Shown: in pieces, positions 1 to 7,128 of the stretch
Numbering within the stretch: position 1 is the first letter of the stretch
How the letters are laid out: each line of letters opens with the position of its first letter
Assembly (NCBI GenBank): GCA_016297005.1
Contig: JAEDHK010000013.1
Location: forward strand, 1-36,387
DNA: 36,387 bases
DNA from: Clostridia bacterium
GTDB lineage: Bacteria; Bacillota; Clostridia; Christensenellales; DTU072
Direction: 5' to 3'
Notes under the pieces: model-generated
What the model was told of the DNA's origin: nothing
Seen by the model: only the letters and a program-made list of their open reading frames with translations
Database searches by the model: none
Translations under genes and position numbers: made by a program

Positions 1-77
1 TTGTACTTCTTTTAGTTCTTAAACCTTTCCGTTCAGTTTTTAAGGTACGTGCGCTCTCTTTTTTTGAAAGCCCTATC

Positions 78-106
78 ATAATACATCAGAAGATTAATTA
101 TGTCAA
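78..106 (-). promoter_or_regulatory. Strong sigma-A promoter for a gene off the left edge (possibly rRNA)
   Basis: Reading leftward there is a perfect -35 TTGACA (106..101), a 17-nt spacer and a -10 TATTAT (83..78). The DNA just upstream of the -35 (about 110-150) is very A/T-rich with A and T tracts, like an UP element. No ORF follows before the window edge. The leader (about 71 to 1) contains TTAAAAACTGAAC, which resembles the conserved boxA-proximal leader of Firmicute rrn operons. The promoter is clear; the rRNA assignment is inference. Confidence 0.6.
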
Positions 107-234
107 CTGATTTTTGCATCTTTTTAAAAAAAATTTAAGCTTATTTTTTTCTTTCGGAAAGCCGCACGAAGGTCTTTGTCAATACATACCTTGTACGTTA
201 TCGGGTGTGCGACAATTATTTCTTTTTTGAAATC

Positions 235-268
235 AAAAAATGCTCCGATCGGACCTGATCGGAGCATT
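235..268 (-). terminator. Rho-independent terminator of the 305-1354 gene
   Basis: A perfect 12-bp stem (239-250 with 257-268, arms AATGCTCCGATC and GATCGGAGCATT) with a 6-nt loop. On the minus strand it is followed by a T run (complement of 235-240). It lies about 36 nt after the stop codon of the leftward gene. Confidence 0.9.
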
Positions 269-304
269 CTGTTCAGTCGTTATTAATATATAAGGAATAG
301 GCCG

Positions 305-1354
305 TTAGTCATCGTCTTCTTCATCATCGTTGGCTTGATGAATGGCGCGGACAATCATGGACTGTATATCGAACATCTTGCGCTCGGTTCTGGTCATGAG
401 ATCTCTGTTCTTAACTTTGATACCATAGACCAGTTCTTTGCCCTCTTTGACGCATTCGGCAACAATCTCTTCGCGCTTGGCAATGCGCTTCTTGGCTCCG
501 CAGATGCGGATGAAAGCGATCAGGCAGACAACAAAGAGGATCAATCCGACTACGCCGGCAATCAAAGGAATGCCAATGAACATGACGAGGGGCTTATATC
601 CGACGAACTGTTGCAACATCGTACGAACGAAACTATCGACGTACTTATCGATAACAGCCAAAGTCCCGGCTTTTACAGAATAAACATCATTATCCTCGTC
701 ATAGGCAACGGAAGAATCGTATTTGAGAGGGTCGACATCTTCTTTAAGGAATCCGAGATCTTCGAGCTGAGCAATATAAGCTTCGGCAAATTCATTTATC
801 CACGCATCTTGATCAAGCAAGTTGCAGTTATTGACGAATCCTCCAAAAGAATAAGCAACGTATTTCTTGATGAAAGCATTATAGCCGTCCGTTTCTTTTA
901 GCGCTTGGGCATCCTCGTCATAAGTGCAGGGTTCGAGCTCGCTGACGCCTTCAAAGTCTTCCGCAGAGATCAGATCGGTTTCAATTGCCGCGTTGTAAAT
1001 GGCGATGGACTTTTCGTACGCATTGCCGGAGATGAAATTATCGTTCAGACCGATATAAAGCCCGACGAGAGCGACCGCAAAGAAAACAACCATAAACAGG
1101 AAAGCAAAAATACCTCCGATGGGATTCTTCTTGATTTTTTTCTTTGCCCATTTTTCATACTTGGACTCAATAGGCTTTAATCCGGGAGTACGAGAAAGCG
1201 CGATCTTCCGACGTACGTTGACAAACACCTTTTTCTTGATGGTACGGGTCGTGTTCTTGACTTTGTTCCAACCGAACGCGTTGAGTTCAGCAGCCTTTTC
1301 AGCGAGAACTTGCTTAACCTGATAGCCATCTACAATCTTGACTTTACCGGCCAT
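305..1354 (-). CDS. Two-TM membrane protein, paralogue 1 of a three-gene family (unknown function)
   Basis: I do not recognise a named family. The 349-residue protein has a cytosolic basic N-domain with FGW at 27-29, then a VRRK motif and a P-x-I-E-x-K-Y motif (61-67). TM1 is about 81-103, an outside loop of about 150 residues follows, TM2 is about 256-283, and the 66-residue cytosolic tail ends in DDEEDDD. The same order of motifs occurs in the two genes to its right (1513-2529 and 2740-3438), so all three are diverged duplicates. A GGAGG ribosome site lies just before the ATG. It has its own promoter (1401-1430) and terminator (235-268), so it is probably monocistronic. There is no signal peptide, lipobox or enzyme motif. 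A sensor, scaffold or envelope role is possible but unproven. Confidence 0.85.
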   Translation of the reverse strand: MAGKVKIVDGYQVKQVLAEKAAELNAFGWNKVKNTTRTIKKKVFVNVRRKIALSRTPGLKPIESKYEKWAKKKIKKNPIGGIFAFLFMVVFFAVALVGLYIGLNDNFISGNAYEKSIAIYNAAIETDLISAEDFEGVSELEPCTYDEDAQALKETDGYNAFIKKYVAYSFGGFVNNCNLLDQDAWINEFAEAYIAQLEDLGFLKEDVDPLKYDSSVAYDEDNDVYSVKAGTLAVIDKYVDSFVRTMLQQFVGYKPLVMFIGIPLIAGVVGLILFVVCLIAFIRICGAKKRIAKREEIVAECVKEGKELVYGIKVKNRDLMTRTERKMFDIQSMIVRAIHQANDDEEDDD

Positions 1355-1400
1355 AATTCCTCCATTCTTTTTTTTAGCTTAAAAAACAACTTCGTTGTTG

Positions 1401-1430
1401 ATTATATCATTGTAATTCAAATCTTGTCAA
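1401..1430 (-). promoter_or_regulatory. Extended -10 promoter of the 305-1354 gene
   Basis: On the minus strand: -35 TTGACA (1430..1425), an 18-nt spacer, and -10 TATAAT (1406..1401) preceded by TGA, giving an extended TGnTATAAT. The promoter of the third paralogue (3490-3519) has the same architecture. Confidence 0.85.
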
Positions 1431-1512
1431 TATTAAATCTTTAAAAATTTGAATTATTTTCATCTTTTTTTATCAATTCATGACACTTGAGGACTTTAAC
1501 GTTTTCTGCGTT

Positions 1513-2529
1513 TTAATCTTCATCGTCCCGAGCGTCCATCACCTTGGTAAACATGGTCTGAAGGTTGTAGATCTGATCGTCCTTTTTCGTGCGTAATTCT
1601 CTATGTTCAGCCTTCATATCGAACAGAGCGCTCGATGCGTTCCTCGAACATTCGATCATCAGTTCGGCGCATCTGCGCCTGTTTTTTTTCTTCTTTGATT
1701 TGCCGGCTATCGATTCGATCACGACCATAATGATAAACAAAACGATGGCCGCCGCGCCGGAAACGCTGGCGGTGTTGATCCAAAGGGGCATTTTGTTAAA
1801 CAAATAATCGAAATTAAGGAAAGCAAGCACTTTTCTGAGTGTATCAAGCAAATCATCGATCCGATCGGTGCGCGCAACGTAATCGTCACTTCCTACGTTG
1901 ACGGTCGGATCTGCCTCGGCAAAGGATTCTTCATCCGCAAAATCGGCTTTGCCGAATTTAAACAACCAATTTTTATAAGATTGCAATAAATCATCGTCGC
2001 TTGAAGCACTGCCGGAGTCGGAAGCAATTTCGCATAACTCGGAATAACTGTCCAAAGCCGGATTCTTTTTGACAAATTCAACGTATTTTTTAGTGACCTT
2101 ATCGACGCCGACGGTTTCTTTATCCGGAATAGCCTCGTTCTCGACGGCCGCGTTATAAAGCGCTCGCACGATACTTTCTTTTTTCAATCCGTCGTAAACG
2201 CCTACCGTCATCTGCGCTAATCCAAAAAGAAGAATCGCTATCGTAATAAGAATAACAAACGTCTTGCCGACGCCTTTTAAAAACGCATGGGATTTATATT
2301 TTGCAGGGATCCGCCCCTTTTCAAGCCGTAAATATTCTTTCTCGCACTCGCGAATTGTCGGGTTTGCCCCAATCAGAAAATCACGACGCAACGTAACGAC
2401 ATCGCAATTATATTTGCGACTGTAATGCTTGCTGCGTTTTCCGATCAACCAACCGAACGAAGCATAAGCCATTGCCTGACGAATGGGCGCCTCTTTATAT
2501 TCGTAACAATCGTTGATTTTCTTAGACAT
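1513..2529 (-). CDS. Two-TM membrane protein, paralogue 2 (unknown function)
   Basis: A 338-residue member of the same family as its neighbours. The N-domain carries SFGWLIGKRSKH (24-35), LRRD (47-50) and NPTIRECEKEY (56-66). TM1 is about 88-110, the outside loop about 140 residues, TM2 about 250-275, then a lysine/arginine cluster and a tail ending DARDDED. The loop begins with YNAAVE, matching YNAAIE in paralogue 1, so these two are the closer pair in the loop; the N-domain is closer to paralogue 3. It has its own promoter at 2563-2591. I see no hairpin terminator between its stop and the paralogue 1 promoter, so some read-through is possible. Function unknown. Confidence 0.85.
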   Translation of the reverse strand: MSKKINDCYEYKEAPIRQAMAYASFGWLIGKRSKHYSRKYNCDVVTLRRDFLIGANPTIRECEKEYLRLEKGRIPAKYKSHAFLKGVGKTFVILITIAILLFGLAQMTVGVYDGLKKESIVRALYNAAVENEAIPDKETVGVDKVTKKYVEFVKKNPALDSYSELCEIASDSGSASSDDDLLQSYKNWLFKFGKADFADEESFAEADPTVNVGSDDYVARTDRIDDLLDTLRKVLAFLNFDYLFNKMPLWINTASVSGAAAIVLFIIMVVIESIAGKSKKKKNRRRCAELMIECSRNASSALFDMKAEHRELRTKKDDQIYNLQTMFTKVMDARDDED

Positions 2530-2562
2530 GTACCCGCCTTTTACCCATTATACATACTTATA

Positions 2563-2591
2563 ATGATATGTTAAAAGTATAGCATCGTCAA
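2563..2591 (-). promoter_or_regulatory. Promoter of the 1513-2529 gene
   Basis: On the minus strand: -35 TTGACG (2591..2586), 17-nt spacer, -10 TATCAT (2568..2563). A second possible -10, TATAAT (2552..2547), lacks a good -35. Confidence 0.6.
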
Positions 2592-2677
2592 CCGCGCCTG
2601 TCAACCCCTTCCGAAAAACTTTTTCGTCTCATTTTCACGTAAAAATCCCTTTCGTCCGCTCCCGTCGATATAAATAA

Positions 2678-2710
2678 AAAGTGCGTTTCTTTCTTTTGGA
2701 AACGCACTTT
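2678..2710 (-). terminator. Terminator of the 2740-3438 gene
   Basis: A perfect 12-bp stem (2678-2689 with 2699-2710; arms AAAGTGCGTTTC and GAAACGCACTTT) around a 9-nt loop. On the minus strand a T-rich run follows, about 30 nt after the stop codon. Confidence 0.88.
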
Positions 2711-2739
2711 GAATTTTCCTGTCGGTTTATTGAGAAACC

Positions 2740-3438
2740 TTATTCATAATCTTCTCCATTGTCCAGCACACGGCGCATCGTCATGCCCAGCTCGTTCATT
2801 CTTCTATCGCTCTGAGTCATCAAGGCTCCGTTTTCACTCTTCAAAAGATATAAACGATCGGCGCCCTTTTTCAGAGCACCACGAGCAATGGAATTATATT
2901 TTTTGGCATACGCTCTCTTCGGGCAAGAGCTTCTCTTTTTATACCTTGCAGAATTAATAAAGATTGAAATAAAAGAAACGCCTCCGATAGCCAGAAACAG
3001 ATAAGGGACGTACTCTGCGATCATTTCGGAAATTTCGGCATTGTTCATAATGGAATCCACAATATTCTTAATCATATCGTTGAGCGTATCAACAATCCCG
3101 TCAATGGGCGCAAAAACGCCTTTCAAGAAAAATATGCCGCCGGCAAGAATACCGACAACCGTAAACAATATGGCAAAGAATTGACCCCAACCATGGCGAC
3201 GCTTCATCTTCTTTTGCGCCTTGGTATTGAATTGCTCAAATTGTTTTTCCGCTTTTCTGATTACCGGATCGCCGGCGATCTGCAAATCGCGACGAATAGT
3301 ATATACCTTTTCGCCTTTTTTATTTTCGTGCTCGCTTCTTTTCCCGACCAGCCAACCGAACGAACGAAGCATGTACGCTTCTTTGGCATTTGCCTCGCTA
3401 TATTGGTAATTACCTGAAACTGCTACTCTTCTCGACAT
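2740..3438 (-). CDS. Two-TM membrane protein, paralogue 3, short-loop form (unknown function)
   Basis: A 232-residue family member. The N-domain has SFGWLVGKRSEH (26-37), TIRRD (47-51) and DPVIRKAEKQF (57-67), the clearest match to paralogue 2. TM1 is about 85-108 and TM2 about 142-164. The outside loop is only about 33 residues, against 140-150 in the other two, so the variable part of the family is the extracytoplasmic loop. The C-terminal tail keeps the shared L-M-T-x-S/T-x-R-x-M pattern and ends acidic (NGEDYE). GGAGG precedes the ATG. Its own promoter (3490-3519) and terminator (2678-2710) make it monocistronic. Function unknown. Confidence 0.85.
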   Translation of the reverse strand: MSRRVAVSGNYQYSEANAKEAYMLRSFGWLVGKRSEHENKKGEKVYTIRRDLQIAGDPVIRKAEKQFEQFNTKAQKKMKRRHGWGQFFAILFTVVGILAGGIFFLKGVFAPIDGIVDTLNDMIKNIVDSIMNNAEISEMIAEYVPYLFLAIGGVSFISIFINSARYKKRSSCPKRAYAKKYNSIARGALKKGADRLYLLKSENGALMTQSDRRMNELGMTMRRVLDNGEDYE

Positions 3439-3489
3439 ATATTCCTCCGTTCAATTGCGCTGTTACTAATATAATATAGTTTCCGGTTA

Positions 3490-3519
3490 ATTATAACATC
3501 CGTTTATTTTTGATGTCAA
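3490..3519 (-). promoter_or_regulatory. Extended -10 promoter of the 2740-3438 gene
   Basis: On the minus strand: -35 TTGACA (3519..3514), 18-nt spacer, -10 TATAAT (3495..3490) preceded by TGT (TGnTATAAT). The architecture is identical to the promoter at 1401-1430. Confidence 0.85.
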
Positions 3520-3556
3520 TGCGTTTTCTGCGGAAAAACCGTTTTTTTTGCTTTTA

Positions 3557-4282
3557 TCATTTTAATTCGATTGTGACGGGACGCGCCCCCGCTAGTATTT
3601 GCTTTTCCGTTGCGGCGACCGAGGAAAGCAGATCGCGTTTTTTCGCGTTACGGATCACGTCGACCGCTTCGCCGTAATTCTCCGGCCGCTTATGGAGATT
3701 ATGACAATCGGATCCGAGCAAAGAAACCAAACCCTTTTTTAAAAAAGAAAGCGCTTTCCTTTTCGATCTTCCGTTGATAAAAAACTCGGCGTTCGACTGC
3801 AAGATCGCGCCGCAATCGACCAGATAGCCAAAGTACTTTTTATTGCCGAATCCAAGATATCTTTCTACGTGCGCAAGAATAGGGGTCAGTCCCGCCGTTT
3901 TCTTGACGGAGATCACTTCTTCCACTTCTTCCGAAGTCCATTTGTCAAAGGGCATTTCGATCAAGATATAGTCCGAACCGCCCAAAGAAAAATCGGATAA
4001 TCCGTCGAAATGCGACATACCGTAAAAAAAGGCGACTTCCGCCCCTAAATACAGGGGAATCTTATTTAATATTTTATTGCCGGAAGACAATAAATCGCGG
4101 ACGCTATGATTGCGCCTTTTAAAGAAATCCTCCGGATCGTCCCGCTTGGGATAAAAATGAGGCGTCGAAAAAATCCCTTCGACGCCCTGCTTATATGCTT
4201 CTTGAAGTAAGGCGATAGATTCCTCTCTGTTTTGGCTACCGTCATCCATTTTGGGTAGCACGTGAGAATGAATATCTATCAT
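3557..4282 (-). CDS. cpsB: PHP-family protein-tyrosine phosphatase (CpsB/YwqE type)
   Basis: This is the manganese-type PHP phosphatase that removes phosphate from the tyrosine-rich tail of the CpsD kinase and so resets polysaccharide synthesis. The 241-residue protein opens with the metal site DIHSHVLPKMDDGS (H5, H7), then STPHFYP (H42), a central LIEMPF, AHVERY and the closing GSDCHN. Length is normal for the family. It is the last gene of a five-gene leftward operon and begins 1 nt after the LCP stop codon, inside an AAGGAA-type ribosome site, so translation is probably coupled. I see no convincing terminator after it. The family assignment is secure; the substrate is inferred from the cpsC and cpsD genes in the same operon. 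Confidence 0.92.
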   Translation of the reverse strand: MIDIHSHVLPKMDDGSQNREESIALLQEAYKQGVEGIFSTPHFYPKRDDPEDFFKRRNHSVRDLLSSGNKILNKIPLYLGAEVAFFYGMSHFDGLSDFSLGGSDYILIEMPFDKWTSEEVEEVISVKKTAGLTPILAHVERYLGFGNKKYFGYLVDCGAILQSNAEFFINGRSKRKALSFLKKGLVSLLGSDCHNLHKRPENYGEAVDVIRNAKKRDLLSSVAATEKQILAGARPVTIELK

Positions 4283-4283
4283 A

Positions 4284-5348
4284 TTATTCTTTTTCCTTGT
4301 TTGTTTCTTCCAACGGTCTGAAAAACGTTTTTACAACGAGTTCTTTAAAAGATTCGTCGTCTATCATAAAAGCGTCCGCGTCTTTTCCGTAGGTTTCTCT
4401 CGTTTCGTATCTACCGTATTTGTCCGGTACGATGTTAACGACGTCGCCGTACTCGTATCTACCGAACGCTTCGAACATCGTTTCCAGATCGGCAAGGAGC
4501 TCGTCGATGTTGCTATAATCGGTTGCGGTATATTCTCCCACCGCTTCGTAGGCGTCCCAAAGATACTTTCTGCTCCACTTTTTATCGCCGACCGCTTTTA
4601 ACAAAGATTTTAAAAACCGGCTCTGACGATCGATACGATCGGCGTTGCTTCCGTCGACCAAGGTATCGCGGTAACGAATAAATTTCAACGCGTTGTCTCC
4701 GCTCAGGGTAATCGTTGCGCCCGCCGTCCACGAGGGATCGATAGAGGCGAGATCCTCCTTTTCGTTCAACGTGACCGTTACTCCTCCGAGAAAATCGGTA
4801 ATAGCCTTAACGGCGTCCATCTTCATGGTCAAGAAGTGATCGATCCTTACTTTATCATAAAGAAGATGATTCACTGCATTTCTTAGATTTTCTCCGCTTT
4901 CTTTCTTACCGTCGCCGTAAGTATGTGCAAGACATAACTGTTCTTTTACTTTTTTCGGCGTACCGTACTTGTCGGCGGGGACGTCTACCGTTGTATAGGT
5001 GTCGCGGTTGAGGTTAATAAAATCAATCCTGCGGGTGGACTTATTGACGATGAGCAACACGATAAAATCGGCTTGATTATTGTTACGACCGCCATAATTA
5101 AATTCTGTCGCGTCGTTTTCGTACTTATCTAGCCCCGCGATCATGTAGGTCTCGACGTTATTACGCATATACTTAACGCCGTCGAACTCGGCGGACATCA
5201 GTTTTTGTCTTGCCGCTTCAAAGGTTTCCGCCGGAGTCTTTTCAGGGGTCAGCATCCTGTCTAATAACAGGATGCTGACGCCAAAGATGCAAAATATTAA
5301 TATGACTCCAACGACTTTTGCGGCTGTCGTTATAGATTCTTTAGGCAT
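4284..5348 (-). CDS. LytR-CpsA-Psr (LCP) family cell-wall glycopolymer ligase
   Basis: LCP proteins transfer lipid-linked polysaccharide or teichoic acid to peptidoglycan on the outer face of the membrane. The 354-residue protein has one N-terminal membrane anchor (about 11-29) and then an extracellular LCP core: an ADFIVLLIVN strand, INLNRDTYTTV with the conserved Arg-Asp, a DHFLTMKMDA segment, GGVTVTLN, and the RYRDT...ADRIDRQSRFLKSLL block with the pyrophosphate-binding arginines. It sits between the Cys-rich membrane protein and cpsB, so the likely job is anchoring the polysaccharide whose length CpsC/D controls. The ribosome site before its ATG is weak. Confidence 0.9.
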   Translation of the reverse strand: MPKESITTAAKVVGVILIFCIFGVSILLLDRMLTPEKTPAETFEAARQKLMSAEFDGVKYMRNNVETYMIAGLDKYENDATEFNYGGRNNNQADFIVLLIVNKSTRRIDFINLNRDTYTTVDVPADKYGTPKKVKEQLCLAHTYGDGKKESGENLRNAVNHLLYDKVRIDHFLTMKMDAVKAITDFLGGVTVTLNEKEDLASIDPSWTAGATITLSGDNALKFIRYRDTLVDGSNADRIDRQSRFLKSLLKAVGDKKWSRKYLWDAYEAVGEYTATDYSNIDELLADLETMFEAFGRYEYGDVVNIVPDKYGRYETRETYGKDADAFMIDDESFKELVVKTFFRPLEETNKEKE

Positions 5349-5379
5349 TGCTTACCGATCCGAAAAACGATTTGGTCGA

Positions 5380-6294
5380 TTATTCTTCTTCCTTCTTCGT
5401 TTCTTCTTTCTGTTCCACAGTCTCTGCGGTATCGACTTCTTCCGTCTCTGCGGCGTCGACTCCTTCCGTCTCCGCGGCAACAACTTCTTCCTTCTTGGCG
5501 GCAGCAGCTTTCTTAGCCCTGCTCTTGACGATAACAAGCGCGATAACGAGAGCAACTAAGATAGCGACAAGCGCGATCGCAACGTACATGGTCCAGCAGT
5601 AGCACTTTCCGTCTTTGCAAAGGAAGGAGCAGAAGGGGCAGCCCTTGACGCAACACTTGCAGCAAGCGTCCTTTCCCTGGGCTTCATTTGCTGCCTTGAT
5701 CTCATCGGCCTTGTCCTGAGAAAAACCACCGAACATAACGATACCGGATCCAGGGATCTTAAAAGACATGCTATCGTTGCCGGCGGCATTTGCAGCGGCG
5801 GATGCGGCAACTTCCGGTTTGATTACTTCCCATGCGGAAGAGCCTGTGGCCTTAAACAAAATGAAGTCAACCGGGTTGGTATAACGGCTCAAGTCGAAGG
5901 TGACAATGGCGCCGTTCTCGGCGACAGCGGTCATTTCGATGTTCAGGGGATCGCCGTAAACCATCGCTTGATAGTCGGCGGTCGCATCTTCCTTCTGAGC
6001 GATCCCGGTAAGAATTTCTTTTAAGGAGTCAGGAATCTGTCCGTTTTCCACTTTACTCTTTTCGTTCCTCAAGGTGTTTTGCTCGTTAATGTTGGAGGGA
6101 ATATTGAGTACAACGGCATCCTTTGCTAACTCCGTTCCGTCTATTCCGTAGATTTTGTCGATCTTAATCTCGGGACTGGCGGTCGGACTACCGGCCGCAT
6201 TCGCTAAATTGCCTTGTATCGCAACACCGGCAAACAGACATATGATTGCCGCAAACACGACTAAGTACGCAAAAAGCTTTCTCGTCTTTTCCAT
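5380..6294 (-). CDS. Cys-rich type I membrane protein of the EPS control operon (unknown function)
   Basis: I do not recognise a family. The 304-residue protein has an N-terminal signal sequence (about 7-33), an extracytoplasmic domain of about 175 residues, then nine cysteines within 23 residues (211, 212, 214, 215, 219, 222, 226, 231, 233) directly before a TM helix (about 236-257). A short basic stop-transfer follows, then a cytosolic tail rich in Glu/Ala with an imperfect octapeptide repeat of the AAETEGVD type. It lies between cpsD and the LCP gene on the same strand with short spacing, so it is probably a partner of the EPS kinase/ligase machinery. The cysteine block could bind metal or form disulfides; the sequence cannot tell which. 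Confidence 0.85.
   Translation of the reverse strand: MEKTRKLFAYLVVFAAIICLFAGVAIQGNLANAAGSPTASPEIKIDKIYGIDGTELAKDAVVLNIPSNINEQNTLRNEKSKVENGQIPDSLKEILTGIAQKEDATADYQAMVYGDPLNIEMTAVAENGAIVTFDLSRYTNPVDFILFKATGSSAWEVIKPEVAASAAANAAGNDSMSFKIPGSGIVMFGGFSQDKADEIKAANEAQGKDACCKCCVKGCPFCSFLCKDGKCYCWTMYVAIALVAILVALVIALVIVKSRAKKAAAAKKEEVVAAETEGVDAAETEEVDTAETVEQKEETKKEEE
5422..5493. repeat. 24-bp imperfect tandem repeat, three copies
   Basis: Three adjoining 24-nt units (5422-5445, 5446-5469, 5470-5493), each starting CTCTGCGG or CTCCGCGG, lie inside the Cys-rich membrane protein gene. They encode the acidic octapeptide repeats of its cytosolic tail. The period is a multiple of three, so copy changes would keep the frame. 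Confidence 0.75.
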
Positions 6295-6333
6295 GATAAA
6301 AAATCTCCTTTTTTTCTTCTTGTTTTTTCTTTA

Positions 6334-7125
6334 TTACTTGTTTTCTTTTTTATTTTTACTATCCTTATAATAATAAGAGTAGTGATTTTTGTTGTAACCG
6401 TACTTTTTATAATAAGAACCCTTATAGTTCTTACCGCGTCCGTGGTTATATCCGTTGTACACGACGCCGAGGATACGGACCTGAACGTACTTCAACTTTT
6501 TGATCGCCTCTACCAGTTCTTTTCGTCTTGTCATTCCGTGACGAGCGATGACCACAACGCCGTCCAAATACTTACTGACGACGAGCGCGTCGGCGACGAC
6601 GTTAACGGGAGGAAGATCTACGATCACGTACGAAAACTCTTCCGCACACTTATCGAGGAGTTCTTTCATCTTCTCCGTTCCGAGCAATTCGGACGGATTG
6701 GGCGGGATGACGCCGGCCGGTAAAAACTTCAAATCCTCATGCAGTCCGCTGTCGATGATCGCATTGCCCTCTTCCCCGACCAGAAGACCGGACAGACCGA
6801 ACTTTGCTTTGATACCAATGGTGCTCTCTATGCTTGGCTTACGCATATCGGCGCTGATAAGAAGAACAGAGTGCCCTTCTTTGGCAATCGAATAGGAGAG
6901 ATTGATGGCAGTATAGCTCTTGCCCTCGTGCGGCACGGAGCTGGTAATACCGATAACTTTACCTTTTCCCTGCTTATCCGGAATCGAAAAGAATATATTC
7001 GTGCGGAGCAGGTTATATGCCTCTTTGGAAGCAAAGTCCAGGTATCTGCCGAGAACCGCGGCTCTTTTTTTCTCTTCTTCCTGCTTCTTTTTAAAGAAGT
7101 TGAGTTCTTTCCCGAACATTTTCAT
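6334..7125 (-). CDS. cpsD: Bacterial tyrosine kinase (BY-kinase), CpsD/CapB/YwqD type
   Basis: Cytosolic autophosphorylating tyrosine kinase that works with the membrane adaptor CpsC to control polysaccharide polymerisation and export. In 263 residues it shows the N-terminal EAYNLLRTNI segment (35-44), Walker A SSVPHEGKS (62-70), Walker A' LLISADMRK (88-96), Walker B YVIVDLPP (166-173) and a tyrosine-rich C-terminal cluster with nine Tyr between 234 and 253, the usual autophosphorylation site. The start is supported by a GGAGAGGG site. It begins 3 nt after cpsC ends. The tail motif YYKKYG also occurs in the tail of CpsC, which is unusual (see findings). Confidence 0.95.
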   Translation of the reverse strand: MKMFGKELNFFKKKQEEEKKRAAVLGRYLDFASKEAYNLLRTNIFFSIPDKQGKGKVIGITSSVPHEGKSYTAINLSYSIAKEGHSVLLISADMRKPSIESTIGIKAKFGLSGLLVGEEGNAIIDSGLHEDLKFLPAGVIPPNPSELLGTEKMKELLDKCAEEFSYVIVDLPPVNVVADALVVSKYLDGVVVIARHGMTRRKELVEAIKKLKYVQVRILGVVYNGYNHGRGKNYKGSYYKKYGYNKNHYSYYYKDSKNKKENK

Positions 7126-7128
7126 CTT

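Larger units (their letters stand above)
1..304. other. Intergenic region at left edge
   Basis: No coding region is supported here. It holds the leader and promoter of an off-window leftward gene (1-106), an A/T-rich tract (110-155), about 80 nt in which I see nothing, and the terminator of the first membrane-protein gene (235-268). Confidence 0.6.

Noticed and set aside
3530..3556. Possible terminator after cpsB
   Set aside because: The CGG-AAAAA-CCG stem followed by T is too short and points rightward, the wrong direction for the leftward operon.
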